From Pauljensenia sp018375675 (lineage in GTDB: Bacteria > Actinomycetota > Actinomycetes > Actinomycetales > Actinomycetaceae), in NCBI GenBank assembly GCA_041432705.1, contig JAPWAE010000009.1, positions 1 to 64,000 on the forward strand: a DNA stretch of 64,000 nucleotides, read 5' to 3'. A program made the translations under genes and the position numbers. The notes beneath the pieces were generated by a model. That model had not been told where the DNA came from. It made no database searches and worked only from the letters and a program-made list of their open reading frames with translations. The stretch's first letter is position 1. Every line of letters starts with the position of its first letter. Shown one piece after another: positions 40,577 through 49,110 of the stretch.

Positions 40577-41338
40577 TCACGACCTGCTGAGCTGGACCCT
40601 CATGCCGGCGTCATACATGCCGAGGAGGGAGCGTCCGGCCAGCCCGTCCTCGAGGCGCGCAGGGTGCGCGCTGGCGAAGGACATGACGGTGGTGGCGCCG
40701 GCCTGCAGGATCGCGGGCGAGGCCGGGGCGGAGGGGCCGAGGACGACGGTGTGCGCGTCGGAGGCGAGTTCGAGGAGGCGCGGCATCGTCTTGTTGACGA
40801 ATGCGGATCCGGAGATGAAGACGTAGTCCATCTCGGGGAGCAGGTATTCGCAGGCGGAGTCGGGGTAGTCGCCCTCGAAGACGTTGCGTTCGAGGATGTT
40901 GAGTTCCGCAGTGTCAGGCATAGCGGCGGGCGCGAAGGGGAAGTGGCCGATGATGGCGACTCGCTTGCCGGCGACGAGGGGCGCGTAGGGGTGGAAGGTG
41001 CGCGCCCAGTTGTTTTCCTTGCAGGGTCGGAATCCGTGGGCGAGGGCGCGTACGGGGTGGGAGTGGTAGGCGTTGACGGCTGCCATGCCGATGCCGGCGT
41101 CTTCGAAGTTCCAGGACTTGGCGAGGGCTGCGACGTCGCGCAGGGGGCGGCCGACGAGGTCGGCGGGGTCCTCGGTGGCGCGCGGGCGGGACTGGACGTT
41201 CATGCCGAAAGCCATGCCGACGCCGTCTTCGCTGGAGGCGACGCGGCGCCATTTGCCGTCGGTGAAGATCTGGGTGACGGTGATGTCGGCGGGGATCTCG
41301 TCAATGAGCTGGTCGTACAGGTCCCAGGGGCTGGTCAT
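40577..41338 (-). CDS. DUF4213/DUF364 family protein (putative chelation-domain)
   Basis: 253 aa. The N-terminal DUF4213 part (about 1-90) contains 'DGKWRRVASSEDGVGMAFGM'. The C-terminal DUF364 Rossmann-like domain (about 95-245) contains 'GKRVAIIGHFPF', 'PDSACEYLLPEMDYVFISGS' and 'TVVLGPSAPASP'. The family has been suggested to bind metals or metal complexes. No enzyme activity is established. It is monocistronic between two terminators. Confidence 0.85.
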   Translation of the reverse strand: MTSPWDLYDQLIDEIPADITVTQIFTDGKWRRVASSEDGVGMAFGMNVQSRPRATEDPADLVGRPLRDVAALAKSWNFEDAGIGMAAVNAYHSHPVRALAHGFRPCKENNWARTFHPYAPLVAGKRVAIIGHFPFAPAAMPDTAELNILERNVFEGDYPDSACEYLLPEMDYVFISGSAFVNKTMPRLLELASDAHTVVLGPSAPASPAILQAGATTVMSFASAHPARLEDGLAGRSLLGMYDAGMRVQLSRS

Positions 41339-41360
41339 GGTTTCTCCTGTGGGCGCATGA

Positions 41361-41393
41361 GGAAGGGCCCGGCACCATTTGCCGGACCCTTCC
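41361..41393 (-). terminator. terminator after the rhomboid protease gene
   Basis: GGAAGGG.CCGGCA (41361-41374) and TGCCGG.CCCTTCC (41380-41393) form a 14-bp stem with one mismatch and a 5-base loop. It lies between the rhomboid stop and the DUF364 start on the minus strand. Confidence 0.75.
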
Positions 41394-41441
41394 TATATTA
41401 GGTCATCCTTAGATGCCATGCGCCTGTCGACCGTGGACCGC

Positions 41442-42320
41442 TCACGCGCCATAGACCTCGTACAGGACGCGGAACGCGAGGGCGTTGAGCACGAGCATGC
41501 CCGCAATCATGCCGAGCGCGACGACCGCTTCACGCCGGTTCTGCTGCACCTGCGTGACGCCCGGACGCGGGCGGGCCATGCGCACCAGGACCCACGTGGC
41601 GCCCACGCCGGCGATCGCCCCGCCGATGTGCCCCTGCCAGGAGATGCCGCTGACCATGAAGCCGTAGACGAGGTTGATGCCGAGCAGCGTGAGGATCGCG
41701 GTCGTGTCTGAGCCGCCCAGGCGCTGCAGGACGAACACGGCGCCGAACAGGCCGAACACCGCGCCCGACGCGCCCACGGTGCTCACAAAGATCTCGGAGG
41801 GCTGGATGAGGCACCAGGCGAGAATGAATGCCGAGCCGCCCAGAGCGCTCACCAGGTAAAGGGTGAGGAATCGCCACCGGCCCAGGACCGGTTCGATCGC
41901 GCGCCCCACCCAGTACAGGGAGAGCATGTTGAACAGGATGTGCATGATGCCGCCATGCAGGAACGCGCCGGTGAGGACCGTCCATGGGTGCGACATCAGC
42001 TCAGCGGGCACGAGCGCCAGATCGAGCTTAGTGGTGGGTGCCAGCAGGGTCACGACGTACATGAAGATGCAGATCGCCATCATCGCGTAGGTGACGACCG
42101 GCGCGCCGGCCGCGGCCGCGCGCGAGGCGGAGCCCATCCACCGCTTCTTCGAGGACGTGCAGTCCACGCAGATCGAGCGAACCTCGGTGGGGATCGCGCA
42201 GTCCACGCACATGGGTCGGTTGCAGCGCTTGCAGTAGTCGACGCTGCGCACACCCGGGTGGCGCGGACAGTCAGGGGCGGCGCGCGGGTCAGAGCGCTGG
42301 CCGTAGCTCGGCATGCTCAT
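41442..42320 (-). CDS. rhomboid family intramembrane serine protease with N-terminal zinc finger
   Basis: 292 aa from ATG 42320 with GGGAA upstream. Residues 18-54 form a B-box-like Cys/His zinc site ('CPRHPGVRSVDYCKRC', 'CVDC' twice). Then come six to seven transmembrane helices. Catalytic Ser185 in GASGAVFG and His231 in GHIGG are present, with the HGGIMHILFN block (His122, His127, Asn131) on the oxyanion side. It cleaves transmembrane substrates. The Zn-finger/rhomboid fusion is common in actinobacteria. Upstream lies the best inverted pair of the 14-bp word. Confidence 0.92.
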   Translation of the reverse strand: MSMPSYGQRSDPRAAPDCPRHPGVRSVDYCKRCNRPMCVDCAIPTEVRSICVDCTSSKKRWMGSASRAAAAGAPVVTYAMMAICIFMYVVTLLAPTTKLDLALVPAELMSHPWTVLTGAFLHGGIMHILFNMLSLYWVGRAIEPVLGRWRFLTLYLVSALGGSAFILAWCLIQPSEIFVSTVGASGAVFGLFGAVFVLQRLGGSDTTAILTLLGINLVYGFMVSGISWQGHIGGAIAGVGATWVLVRMARPRPGVTQVQQNRREAVVALGMIAGMLVLNALAFRVLYEVYGA

Positions 42321-42347
42321 AGCTTCCCTTTCGGCAGGCGGGTAAGG

Positions 42348-42410
42348 GACGAGGCCGGGGCGTACCATCCCGGTCACTGCAGTGAGCAGCGGGGCGGCCC
42401 CGGCCTCGTC
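42348..42410. repeat. inverted pair of the 14-bp word
   Basis: GACGAGGCCGGGGC (42348-42361) and its exact reverse complement GCCCCGGCCTCGTC (42397-42410) flank a 35-base spacer containing a CACTGCAGTG palindrome. It lies between the PPIase stop and the rhomboid start, so it can terminate ppiA transcripts. Confidence 0.8.
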
Positions 42411-42428
42411 GATGATGAGGGGAGAGGG

Positions 42429-42950
42429 TCAGTCGACGATCTCGATGGAGTTGATGACCTGCTCCGTCACGGGGCGGTCCTGGGCGCCCGTGGGGGTGGT
42501 GGCGATGGCGTCGACGACGCGCTTGGACTCCTCGTCGGAGACCTTACCGAAGATGGTGTGGTTTCCGAGCAGCCACGGGGTTGGGGCCACGGTGATGAAG
42601 AACTGGGAGCCGTTGGTGCCCTTGCCCATGCGCTTGCCGGCGTTGGCCATGGCGAGCAGGTAGGGGTCGTTGAAGTTCAGCTCGGGGTGGATCTCATCGT
42701 TGAACTGGTAGCCGGGGCCGCCGGTGCCGGTGCCGAGGGGGTCGCCGCCCTGGATCATGAAGCCGGGGATGACGCGGTGGAAGATGGTGCCGTCGTAGAG
42801 GGGACGGGAGGTCTTCTGGCCGGTCGTGGGGTCGACCCATTCGCGCTCGCCCTTGGCCAGGGTCACGAAGTTGTTGACCGTGTTGGGGGCGTGGTTGGGG
42901 AACAGTTCGACGGTGATGTCGCCGGCGGAGGTGTGAAGAATAGCTTTCAT
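42429..42950 (-). CDS. ppiA: cyclophilin-type peptidyl-prolyl cis-trans isomerase
   Basis: 173 aa, cytosolic. Cyclophilin core with 'TIFHRVIPGFMIQGGDP', 'GTNGSQFFITVAPTPWL' and 'HTIFGKV', including the catalytic Arg in FHRV. Speeds prolyl isomerisation in protein folding. ATG 42950 starts at the conserved 'MKAILHTSAGDI'. No good ribosome site is seen, so the mRNA may be leaderless. Divergent from the 43102 gene. Confidence 0.95.
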   Translation of the reverse strand: MKAILHTSAGDITVELFPNHAPNTVNNFVTLAKGEREWVDPTTGQKTSRPLYDGTIFHRVIPGFMIQGGDPLGTGTGGPGYQFNDEIHPELNFNDPYLLAMANAGKRMGKGTNGSQFFITVAPTPWLLGNHTIFGKVSDEESKRVVDAIATTPTGAQDRPVTEQVINSIEIVD

Positions 42951-43101
42951 GACTGTAATGGTCGCATCTTTTCCTGGGTGTTTCCTGTCCGTCACGCAGC
43001 TCACGCAAGCCGGTGGGCTGCAGATCACAGCCCGTTGTAGCACAATAGGAGTGAGTGGCGCGTCCGCGCCCCCGTTTATTGTGGACAGAATCGGAGACAT
43101 C

Positions 43102-43704
43102 ATGGTTACTTCGCCGACTTTCGATGCAGAAAAGCTGCGTGCATCCTCTCAGCAGCTTCGCGACGCTGCTGCCATTTACGCCGGCAAGGTTGCCGTGCGG
43201 GCTGCCGATCTGGCTGGCCAGGGCGTCGACTGGGCCGCGCCTCGCGCCCAGGCCGCGCTGAATTCCGCGATCGAGCACGCGACCCCCGCGATCGAGAACG
43301 CCGCCGCCCGTGCGCAGGCTGCCGCCGCGCAGGCCGTTCCGGCGATCGAGAACGCTCGCGAGCACCTCGTGGACGACTACCTGCCGCGCGCTTCCCTCGC
43401 CGTCAACCAGGCAGGTGCCGCACTGTCGGCTCGCGGTTCGCTGTCGGAGCGCGCTCGTCGCGCTTCCGAGGCTTCGGCTGTCGCCCTCACCACCCCCACG
43501 CGTAAGCGCCGCAAGTGCCGCGCGCTGCGCGCCTTCGGCCTGACGGCCCTGGTGGGTGCTGTCGCCGGCGCGGGCTACATCCTGTGGAAGCGTTCGCAGC
43601 CGATCGAGGATCCGTGGGCCGAGGAGTACTGGGCGGATCTGGACACGGATTCTTTCGTGCCGGACACCGAGGCTGAGAAGGCCACCTTCGAGGCGGGCGA
43701 GTGA
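43102..43704 (+). CDS. Ala-rich single-pass membrane protein of unknown function
   Basis: 200 aa, CGGAG six bases before ATG 43102. Residues 1-125 are amphipathic helices rich in Ala/Arg/Glu with apolipoprotein-like repeats ('ATPAIENAAARAQAAAAQAV'). A basic KRRKCR and one transmembrane helix (about 143-162) follow, and an acidic tail with DPWAEEYWADLDTD. A widespread actinobacterial layout next to ppiA, but without known function. Confidence 0.8.
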   Translation: MVTSPTFDAEKLRASSQQLRDAAAIYAGKVAVRAADLAGQGVDWAAPRAQAALNSAIEHATPAIENAAARAQAAAAQAVPAIENAREHLVDDYLPRASLAVNQAGAALSARGSLSERARRASEASAVALTTPTRKRRKCRALRAFGLTALVGAVAGAGYILWKRSQPIEDPWAEEYWADLDTDSFVPDTEAEKATFEAGE

Positions 43705-43732
43705 ATTTAACCTTCTGAGAGGTTTTTGCTTC

Positions 43733-43763
43733 GGGGGCCGCGGCGCGCTGCGCTGCGGCCCCC
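43733..43763 (+). terminator. terminator after the Ala-rich membrane protein
   Basis: GGGGGCCGC (43733-43741) pairs with GCGGCCCCC (43755-43763), 13-base loop. No U-run. Confidence 0.65.
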
Positions 43764-43871
43764 GCCCATTCGCGCGGGCGCCTTCACGCTTCTCTTATTG
43801 AGAGGGTTACTTTCTTCCGGAACGCAGCTCGCAGTTACCGAGCATTTTTGCGAGCCTTGCCGGTTGGTCAT

Positions 43872-43885
43872 ATGATGAGCATCAT
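43872..43885. promoter_or_regulatory. palindrome upstream of the WXG100/PPE-like operon
   Basis: ATGATGAGCATCAT, a 14-bp inverted repeat 52 bases before the first start codon, in an AT-richer promoter-like area. It could be an operator; no flanking -35/-10 pair is convincing. Confidence 0.35.
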
Positions 43886-43936
43886 CTCATTAGTGTCTGC
43901 AGGCCGCGCCTGCGCTTGTTTCGCCTGGAGGTTTTC

Positions 43937-44425
43937 GTGAGCGACGTAAGCTTCGACTCAAATAAGCACGATCAGACGCGTCAGGACGCGACGAAGGGTG
44001 CTGAGTCTCTTAAGACTGCCGCGGATGGCATCGACACCTTCGCCGGCGCGCAAGTTGAATCCGTGTGGGGCGAGGAGGCAAGCGTCGACGCTGCGCGCCG
44101 CGCACTTCGAGCCGCATACCAGGCAGTCGGAGAAGGTTACGCCACCGAAAGCACTAATGTTCTCGATTTTGGGGGCAAGGTTGACCAATCTGAGGCAGAA
44201 TTCCTTCAAATGGAAGAGGAAAATGCTGGCTATTTCTCGCAAGCCAGTGCTGCCCTCATGCAAGATCCAGCCGTCGCCGCAGCAGCCGCTGGTGTATCCG
44301 GGTCAGGATCCTCCTCGAGTGCCGGATCAAGCAACGCCTCAGGTTCACCTGCTTCGACGGGTGCTTCAAATTCAGGGTCACAGGGCGAGGAAGACTCGAA
44401 CGCAGATCCAAACTCCGACTTCTGA
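43937..44425 (+). CDS. WXG100 family type VII secretion substrate-like protein
   Basis: 162 aa from GTG 43937, GGAGG upstream. Residues 1-110 are two long helices around VWGEEAS (W at about 43), the place and spacing of the WxG turn. The last 55 residues are Ser/Gly/Ala rich and disordered ('SGSGSSSSAGSSNASGSPAS'), ending in an acidic patch. No signal peptide. Longer than classical ~100-aa EsxA because of the tail. First gene of a four-gene unit with a PPE-like protein and two mycosin-like proteases. Confidence 0.75.
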   Translation: MSDVSFDSNKHDQTRQDATKGAESLKTAADGIDTFAGAQVESVWGEEASVDAARRALRAAYQAVGEGYATESTNVLDFGGKVDQSEAEFLQMEEENAGYFSQASAALMQDPAVAAAAAGVSGSGSSSSAGSSNASGSPASTGASNSGSQGEEDSNADPNSDF

Positions 44426-44445
44426 CACTAGGAAAGGATACTGCC

Positions 44446-46116
44446 GTGGTTCACAGCCCCATGTACGAGCGCCTCATGCGTTTCGTGGAGGACGCGAAGG
44501 CGAACGAGGCCCTGTCTGACTACGACAGCAAGCACAAGGCGACGCTGGAGGCGATGAAGGAAGCCGAAGAGTACATCCAGCATTTCCGGGAATACCAGGG
44601 ATTCCAGGGCCAAACCGGCGACGCCATCGATAAGTGGCTTGAACGTGCTGAGCGTCGTCTTGAGATGTGGCGCTCTAGCTATCTGGCCACAACACAGGTT
44701 GAGGTCGAGATGCGACGCGTCATGCAGCACGCGCGCGAAGAGGCGGAGATGCTCTCTCCCGTCCTCGTCGACGCCAGGCTGGATAAACTGCGCGACGTGG
44801 CTGAGGTGACGATCCCGGTCATGGAGCAGTACGGCCTCGTCGGCATGGCCTATAACGCGGTCGCATCGACCGGCGCAGCCGTCTACGACGCGGTCGCGGC
44901 CCAGGCCAACAACCAGCGCGAGGCCAGCTCAACAGCAATCCTCGAACGTTTGAACCATTCAATGGATGCTCTAGCTACACATGCAGGATTCATCAAGCAA
45001 GCCCAACAACACCTCGCAGAAGCAGGTACGCGAGATAGTCAGGTGACGATTCCGAAAGGCCCATCTACCCCCGACGTCGCCGATCAGCTCGAACAGGGTC
45101 GCAAGGGAGTCTCGCCTCACGATCCTGGCGTGTATCCAGGCAACAGGGACACCGACTACGGTCGATCGGACCTGCGCGATCCGAACTCCGGTGCCTACCC
45201 GAACGGCTTTAACGATCCGAACGCACAGGAAACGGACGCCGAGAAGCTACGCAGGCTCCAGTCCCAGCGCATCCCCGACAAGTTCATCAAGGACGGCGAG
45301 CTGGGCAGCCGGAGCAAGCCCATCACCGACCCCGAGGACCTGAAGGACATCGACCTGCTGCACAGCCGCATCGGTGGCGAGCGCTACGCTAACGGCCTCA
45401 CTCGCGGCGGCTACACCCCCGCGCCTCCAAGCGATCGCCACCATCCCCTGTGGAACATTAACGGGGGGCCCTCCACCCACTTCGACGCCTCCGGGCGCAC
45501 GAGCCTCGCGGGTGCGGGTGCCCTGGGTGCCGGCGTTCTCGGCGCGGGCGCCCTCGGCGCCGCTGCCCTGGGCGCGCGCGGCGCGTCGGGCCTGGGTGCC
45601 GGTTCGCTGGGCGCGTTGGGTCGCGGCGGCGCAGGCGGCCTGGGAGCCTCCGGTCGTGGCGGCCTGGGCGCGGGCGGCCTGGGAGCCTCCGGTCGTGGTG
45701 GCCTGGGCGCAGGCGGCCTCGGCGGGCTGCGCGGAGGGTCGTCCTCCGCTGGCGGCCTTGGCTCCGGCGGTCTACCCGGTAGCGCGTCGGGCGGGACGAC
45801 CGGCCTGACGGGCACGAACGGCGCCGGAGCGGCTGGAGCCGCTGGAAAGACGGGCGCCGGCAGTACCTCTGGCGGTTCGGGCGCGGCCGGACGGCCCGGC
45901 ATGGGCGGCTTCATGGGTGCCGGCGCGGGCGCCGGTGGCGGCAAGGACGACAAGAAGGGCAAGCGGCGCAAGTACACGGCCTTCAAGTTCGAGGACGAAG
46001 AGGACGACGCGCTGCCCCCGGGCTACGTCAATCCGATGTCGCAGACCTACGGCTCGGACAAGGACCTGAAGCCCGCCTCCCCGAAGGACGACGGATGGGA
46101 TCCTCGCCAATGGTGA
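44446..46116 (+). CDS. large PPE/LXG-like protein with Gly-rich C-terminal repeats
   Basis: 556 aa from GTG 44446 with GGAAAGGA upstream. The N-terminal ~190 residues are helical, containing 'FQGQTGDAIDKWLERAERRL' with the WXG-family turn. Residues 200-340 are Pro/Asp/Gly rich. Residues 345-470 are a low-complexity Gly/Ala/Leu array with GLGASGRGGLGAG units that repeat in tandem. The end is charged (KDDKKGKRRKYTAFKFEDEE). This resembles PPE- or EspB-type type VII substrates. Its stop overlaps the first protease start. Function otherwise unknown. Confidence 0.75.
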   Translation: MVHSPMYERLMRFVEDAKANEALSDYDSKHKATLEAMKEAEEYIQHFREYQGFQGQTGDAIDKWLERAERRLEMWRSSYLATTQVEVEMRRVMQHAREEAEMLSPVLVDARLDKLRDVAEVTIPVMEQYGLVGMAYNAVASTGAAVYDAVAAQANNQREASSTAILERLNHSMDALATHAGFIKQAQQHLAEAGTRDSQVTIPKGPSTPDVADQLEQGRKGVSPHDPGVYPGNRDTDYGRSDLRDPNSGAYPNGFNDPNAQETDAEKLRRLQSQRIPDKFIKDGELGSRSKPITDPEDLKDIDLLHSRIGGERYANGLTRGGYTPAPPSDRHHPLWNINGGPSTHFDASGRTSLAGAGALGAGVLGAGALGAAALGARGASGLGAGSLGALGRGGAGGLGASGRGGLGAGGLGASGRGGLGAGGLGGLRGGSSSAGGLGSGGLPGSASGGTTGLTGTNGAGAAGAAGKTGAGSTSGGSGAAGRPGMGGFMGAGAGAGGGKDDKKGKRRKYTAFKFEDEEDDALPPGYVNPMSQTYGSDKDLKPASPKDDGWDPRQW

Positions 46117-47315
46117 CCACGAACCGCGCTTCCAATCGCCGCCGGCGGCTGAGTTTTGCGGGTGCGTGTGCGATGACCCTGGCCCTGGCGGCCGGGGCCA
46201 TCGCCCTGCCCGCCGCTCCCGCTCACGCCGCCGACCCCATCACGGCGGCCGACCAGTCCTACTTCGCTTACTACAAGCTCGATCAGGCCAGGGCCAAGGG
46301 CTACACGGGTAAGGGCGTGACCATCGCACTCATCGACGGCGAGGTGGACACCAGCGCGCCTGAGCTGGCAGGCGCCACCATCATCGACAAAACACCGTGC
46401 ACCGTCACATCGAGCAACGAGAGTAAAACTCACGGAACACTTGTCGCTTCTCTTCTAGGGTCGAGCCAGTACGGAGTTGCCCCCGACGCTTCGATATTGA
46501 CCTACCGAAGCTTGTCCGCTAGTGAAGGTGACAGTGCAGACTCTGATTGCTACGGAGACTCTCAGTCGACAAAGCACTCAATCGCTTCGCTTCTCAATCA
46601 TGCGATGAACGATGGCGCTTCGGTAATTTCTGTCGCTCAGGCGGTTCCGGACGAAAGTCGTGCACTCAAATGGGCAATTGCACGTTCGATGCACGAAAAC
46701 GTTGTTATCGTCTCTTCGATGGGCAATGAACGGAGAGATCAAAATATTACGCACCTCTCCCGCTTCTCAGGAGTTGTCGGCGTTAGCGCCATCGACCTCA
46801 ACGGAAAGCTGGCAGACTATTCCTCATGGGGCCAAGGCGTCACTACGACTGCATTCGGCGGTCCCGTTACCGTCCGAAACTATGCAGACAATCAGATCGG
46901 ACAGACTTCCGGCACATCAATTTCAGCTCCTCTTACCGCTGGTTTCATTACACTGGCCAAACAGAAGTGGCCCAACGCCACCAGCAACCAACTCCTCCAA
47001 CTGCTCACACACACGGCCCGCACCGACCAAGACGGGTGGAATATATACACCGGATTCGGTCGTGTCGATCCAGGTGCCCTGGTCAACACCGATCCATCCC
47101 AGTACCCCGACGAGAACCCAATCGCGGATAAAGGTGGCGGATCCAGCCCCACTGCCGAAGAAGTTCAAGCGTACGCTGATGGCGTCGTCGCACCAACAGA
47201 GCTCGCCTTCGACGACTCGTACACCTACCGCGGCCTCGACGAATCCGTTGTGCGAGACACAGACATCACCACACCAATCCATCTGGGCACCAGCCCCCGC
47301 TACCACGCCAAATGA
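46110..47315 (+). CDS. mycosin-like S8 subtilisin protease, copy 1
   Basis: 401 aa. Signal peptide (Arg-rich head, 'LALAAGAIALPAAPAHA', cleavage about 41). Catalytic Asp76 (LIDGEVD), His108 (SKTHGTLVASLL) and Ser in SGTSISAPL (about 283). Oxyanion Asn in SSMGNERR. Unlike mycobacterial MycP it has no C-terminal membrane helix; it ends in TPIHLGTSPRYHAK. The middle is visibly lower in GC than both ends, and the ends match copy 2 nearly base for base. Mycosins process type VII substrates such as the one encoded upstream. Confidence 0.85.
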   Translation: MVTTNRASNRRRRLSFAGACAMTLALAAGAIALPAAPAHAADPITAADQSYFAYYKLDQARAKGYTGKGVTIALIDGEVDTSAPELAGATIIDKTPCTVTSSNESKTHGTLVASLLGSSQYGVAPDASILTYRSLSASEGDSADSDCYGDSQSTKHSIASLLNHAMNDGASVISVAQAVPDESRALKWAIARSMHENVVIVSSMGNERRDQNITHLSRFSGVVGVSAIDLNGKLADYSSWGQGVTTTAFGGPVTVRNYADNQIGQTSGTSISAPLTAGFITLAKQKWPNATSNQLLQLLTHTARTDQDGWNIYTGFGRVDPGALVNTDPSQYPDENPIADKGGGSSPTAEEVQAYADGVVAPTELAFDDSYTYRGLDESVVRDTDITTPIHLGTSPRYHAK

Positions 47316-48511
47316 CAACTAACCCAACCAGACACCGGCGGCTGAGTTTTGCGGGTGCGTGTGCGATGACCCTGGCCCTGGCGGCCGGGGCCATCGCCCT
47401 GCCCGCTGCCCCCGCGCATGCGGCCGACCCGATCACGGCGGCCGAACAGCCTCACTTCGCTTACTACAAGCTCGATCAGGCGCGGGCCAAGGGCTACACG
47501 GGTAAGGGCGTGACCATCGCACTTCTCGACGGCGAGGTGGACACCAGCGCACCCGAGCTGGCCGGTGCCACCATCATCGATAAAACACCGTGTACCGTCA
47601 CTTCCAGCGCCTACTCGAAGAGCCACGGCACGGCCATGGCCTCACTCCTGGTCTCCAAAGAGTACGGCGTCGCACCCGACGCAACCCTGCTGTCCTACCG
47701 AACGAAATACGTCCAAGATGGAGACACGGCGGAATCAGATTGCCAAGGCCACCACGGCAACAGTCTCTACGAGCCCGAGTGGCTGATCAATCAGGCCATC
47801 ACCGACGGCGCACAAATCATCAGCATCTCTGCATCAAATGGACTTACCAACGACGCGATGAAGTGGGCGATCGCCCGCGCCAACGCACTGGGCGTTATCG
47901 TCGTGGGCGCCGCAGGAAACGACAGGGAAGAAGACACACTCGATAGCTACGGCAAGTGGTCTGGGGTGGTGAGCGTCAGCGCCATCGACACCTCCGGCAA
48001 GCGCGCCGAATACTCCTCGTGGGGTAAGGGTGTGACAGTTGCGGCCGTGGGAGGCCCCATCGTCGCCCACAACTACAAGACCGACACCAACATCAGCACG
48101 CAAGGCACCTCCAACGCCACGCCCCTGGTTGCCGGATTCCTGGCCCTGGCCAAACAGAAGTGGCCCAACGCCACCAGCAACCAACTCCTCCAACTACTCA
48201 CGCACACGGCCCGAACCGATCAAAGCGGGTGGAACAAGTACATCGGATACGGCGGAGCTGACCCCGGAGCCATGGTCAATACCGATCCGTCCCAGTACCC
48301 CGACGATAACCCGATCATGGATAAGGGCAACGACCGCCTCGGCCCCACCACCGAGGAGTCCCAGCAGTACCTCGCCGGCCTCGTCGACCCCCGCGACATC
48401 GCTGGAGACACCACCTACATCTACCGCGGCCTCGACGAAAGCATCCTGAAAGACACGGACATCCCCACACCAATTCACCTGGGCACCAGCCCCCGCTACC
48501 ACGCCAAGTAG
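47312..48511 (+). CDS. mycosin-like S8 subtilisin protease, copy 2
   Basis: 399 aa, ATG overlapping the copy 1 stop. Signal peptide almost identical to copy 1. Asp73, His105 (SKSHGTAMASLL) and Ser in QGTSNATPLVAGF are kept, with oxyanion Asn in AAGNDRE, so both copies should be active. The segments 'LAKQKWPNATSNQLLQLLTH' and the C-terminal tail are shared, while the region between His and oxyanion Asn differs strongly. Two different specificities from one scaffold are plausible. Confidence 0.85.
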   Translation: MTTNPTRHRRLSFAGACAMTLALAAGAIALPAAPAHAADPITAAEQPHFAYYKLDQARAKGYTGKGVTIALLDGEVDTSAPELAGATIIDKTPCTVTSSAYSKSHGTAMASLLVSKEYGVAPDATLLSYRTKYVQDGDTAESDCQGHHGNSLYEPEWLINQAITDGAQIISISASNGLTNDAMKWAIARANALGVIVVGAAGNDREEDTLDSYGKWSGVVSVSAIDTSGKRAEYSSWGKGVTVAAVGGPIVAHNYKTDTNISTQGTSNATPLVAGFLALAKQKWPNATSNQLLQLLTHTARTDQSGWNKYIGYGGADPGAMVNTDPSQYPDDNPIMDKGNDRLGPTTEESQQYLAGLVDPRDIAGDTTYIYRGLDESILKDTDIPTPIHLGTSPRYHAK

Positions 48512-48519
48512 GACAGAAA

Positions 48520-48561
48520 AGACCCCGCGTCGCCACCGTTTGGTGGTTCGGCGCGGGGTCT
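48520..48561 (+). terminator. terminator after the type VII-like operon
   Basis: AGACCCCGCG (48520-48529) and CGCGGGGTCT (48552-48561), with a nested GCCACC/GGTGG stem, form a strong hairpin just after the second protease and before the convergent membrane gene. Confidence 0.75.
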
Positions 48562-48575
48562 ATCGTCTCTCAGGA

Positions 48576-49055
48576 TCAGCTCTTCGACGAAGAGTTCATC
48601 GCAGCAACCACAATCGCTACGATGGCGGAGACCAGGATAAGGATGATGCCGAGCGGCGTGAGGTAGAACAACATGATGACTCCGAGCCATAACAAGCCGT
48701 CTCCACTATCGCCATGATCGCCGGGAATGAGCCCAATGAACACCTCGGCAAGCAAGGGCGAAACCGCTAAAAACAGGCCAACTACGAGCAAAATGACCGC
48801 CAGCTTGTATGACGTGCGACGACGAGCAGGCGCCGCAGGTCCGTAGACCCCAGGCCCTGGCTGCGGGAAGCCTGCTTGCATCCCGGCCCCCACGGGCATC
48901 TGCCCCCAACTCTGCTGCATGTCGGGTTGCATGGCTTCCACCGGCGCATACTGCACCTGAGGGGGAGCCGGAACCTGCTGGGGGCCGGGCACCTGCTGGG
49001 GGTTGTACCCCGGCACAGCGTTCGGGTCGGGGACCTGGGGATTCGTTGTTGTCAC
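48576..49055 (-). CDS. small Pro-rich-tailed membrane protein
   Basis: 159 aa from GTG 49055, AAGGA upstream. The N-terminal 80 residues are Pro/Gln rich and repetitive (PGYNPQQVPGPQQVPAPPQV), then two transmembrane helices (about 84-105 and 122-150). Layout resembles DUF4190-type small membrane proteins. First in a run of similar genes on this strand. Function unknown. Confidence 0.78.
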   Translation of the reverse strand: MTTTNPQVPDPNAVPGYNPQQVPGPQQVPAPPQVQYAPVEAMQPDMQQSWGQMPVGAGMQAGFPQPGPGVYGPAAPARRRTSYKLAVILLVVGLFLAVSPLLAEVFIGLIPGDHGDSGDGLLWLGVIMLFYLTPLGIILILVSAIVAIVVAAMNSSSKS

Positions 49056-49110
49056 AGGTGTTCCTTGGGGGTCGATGGTGTAGGAGCAGAGGTCGACGGA
49101 TGAGACGATC

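Noticed and set aside
44428..44730. 100-aa minus-strand frame at the start of the PPE-like gene
   Set aside because: Antisense to a gene with a good start and WXG-type helices; no independent support.
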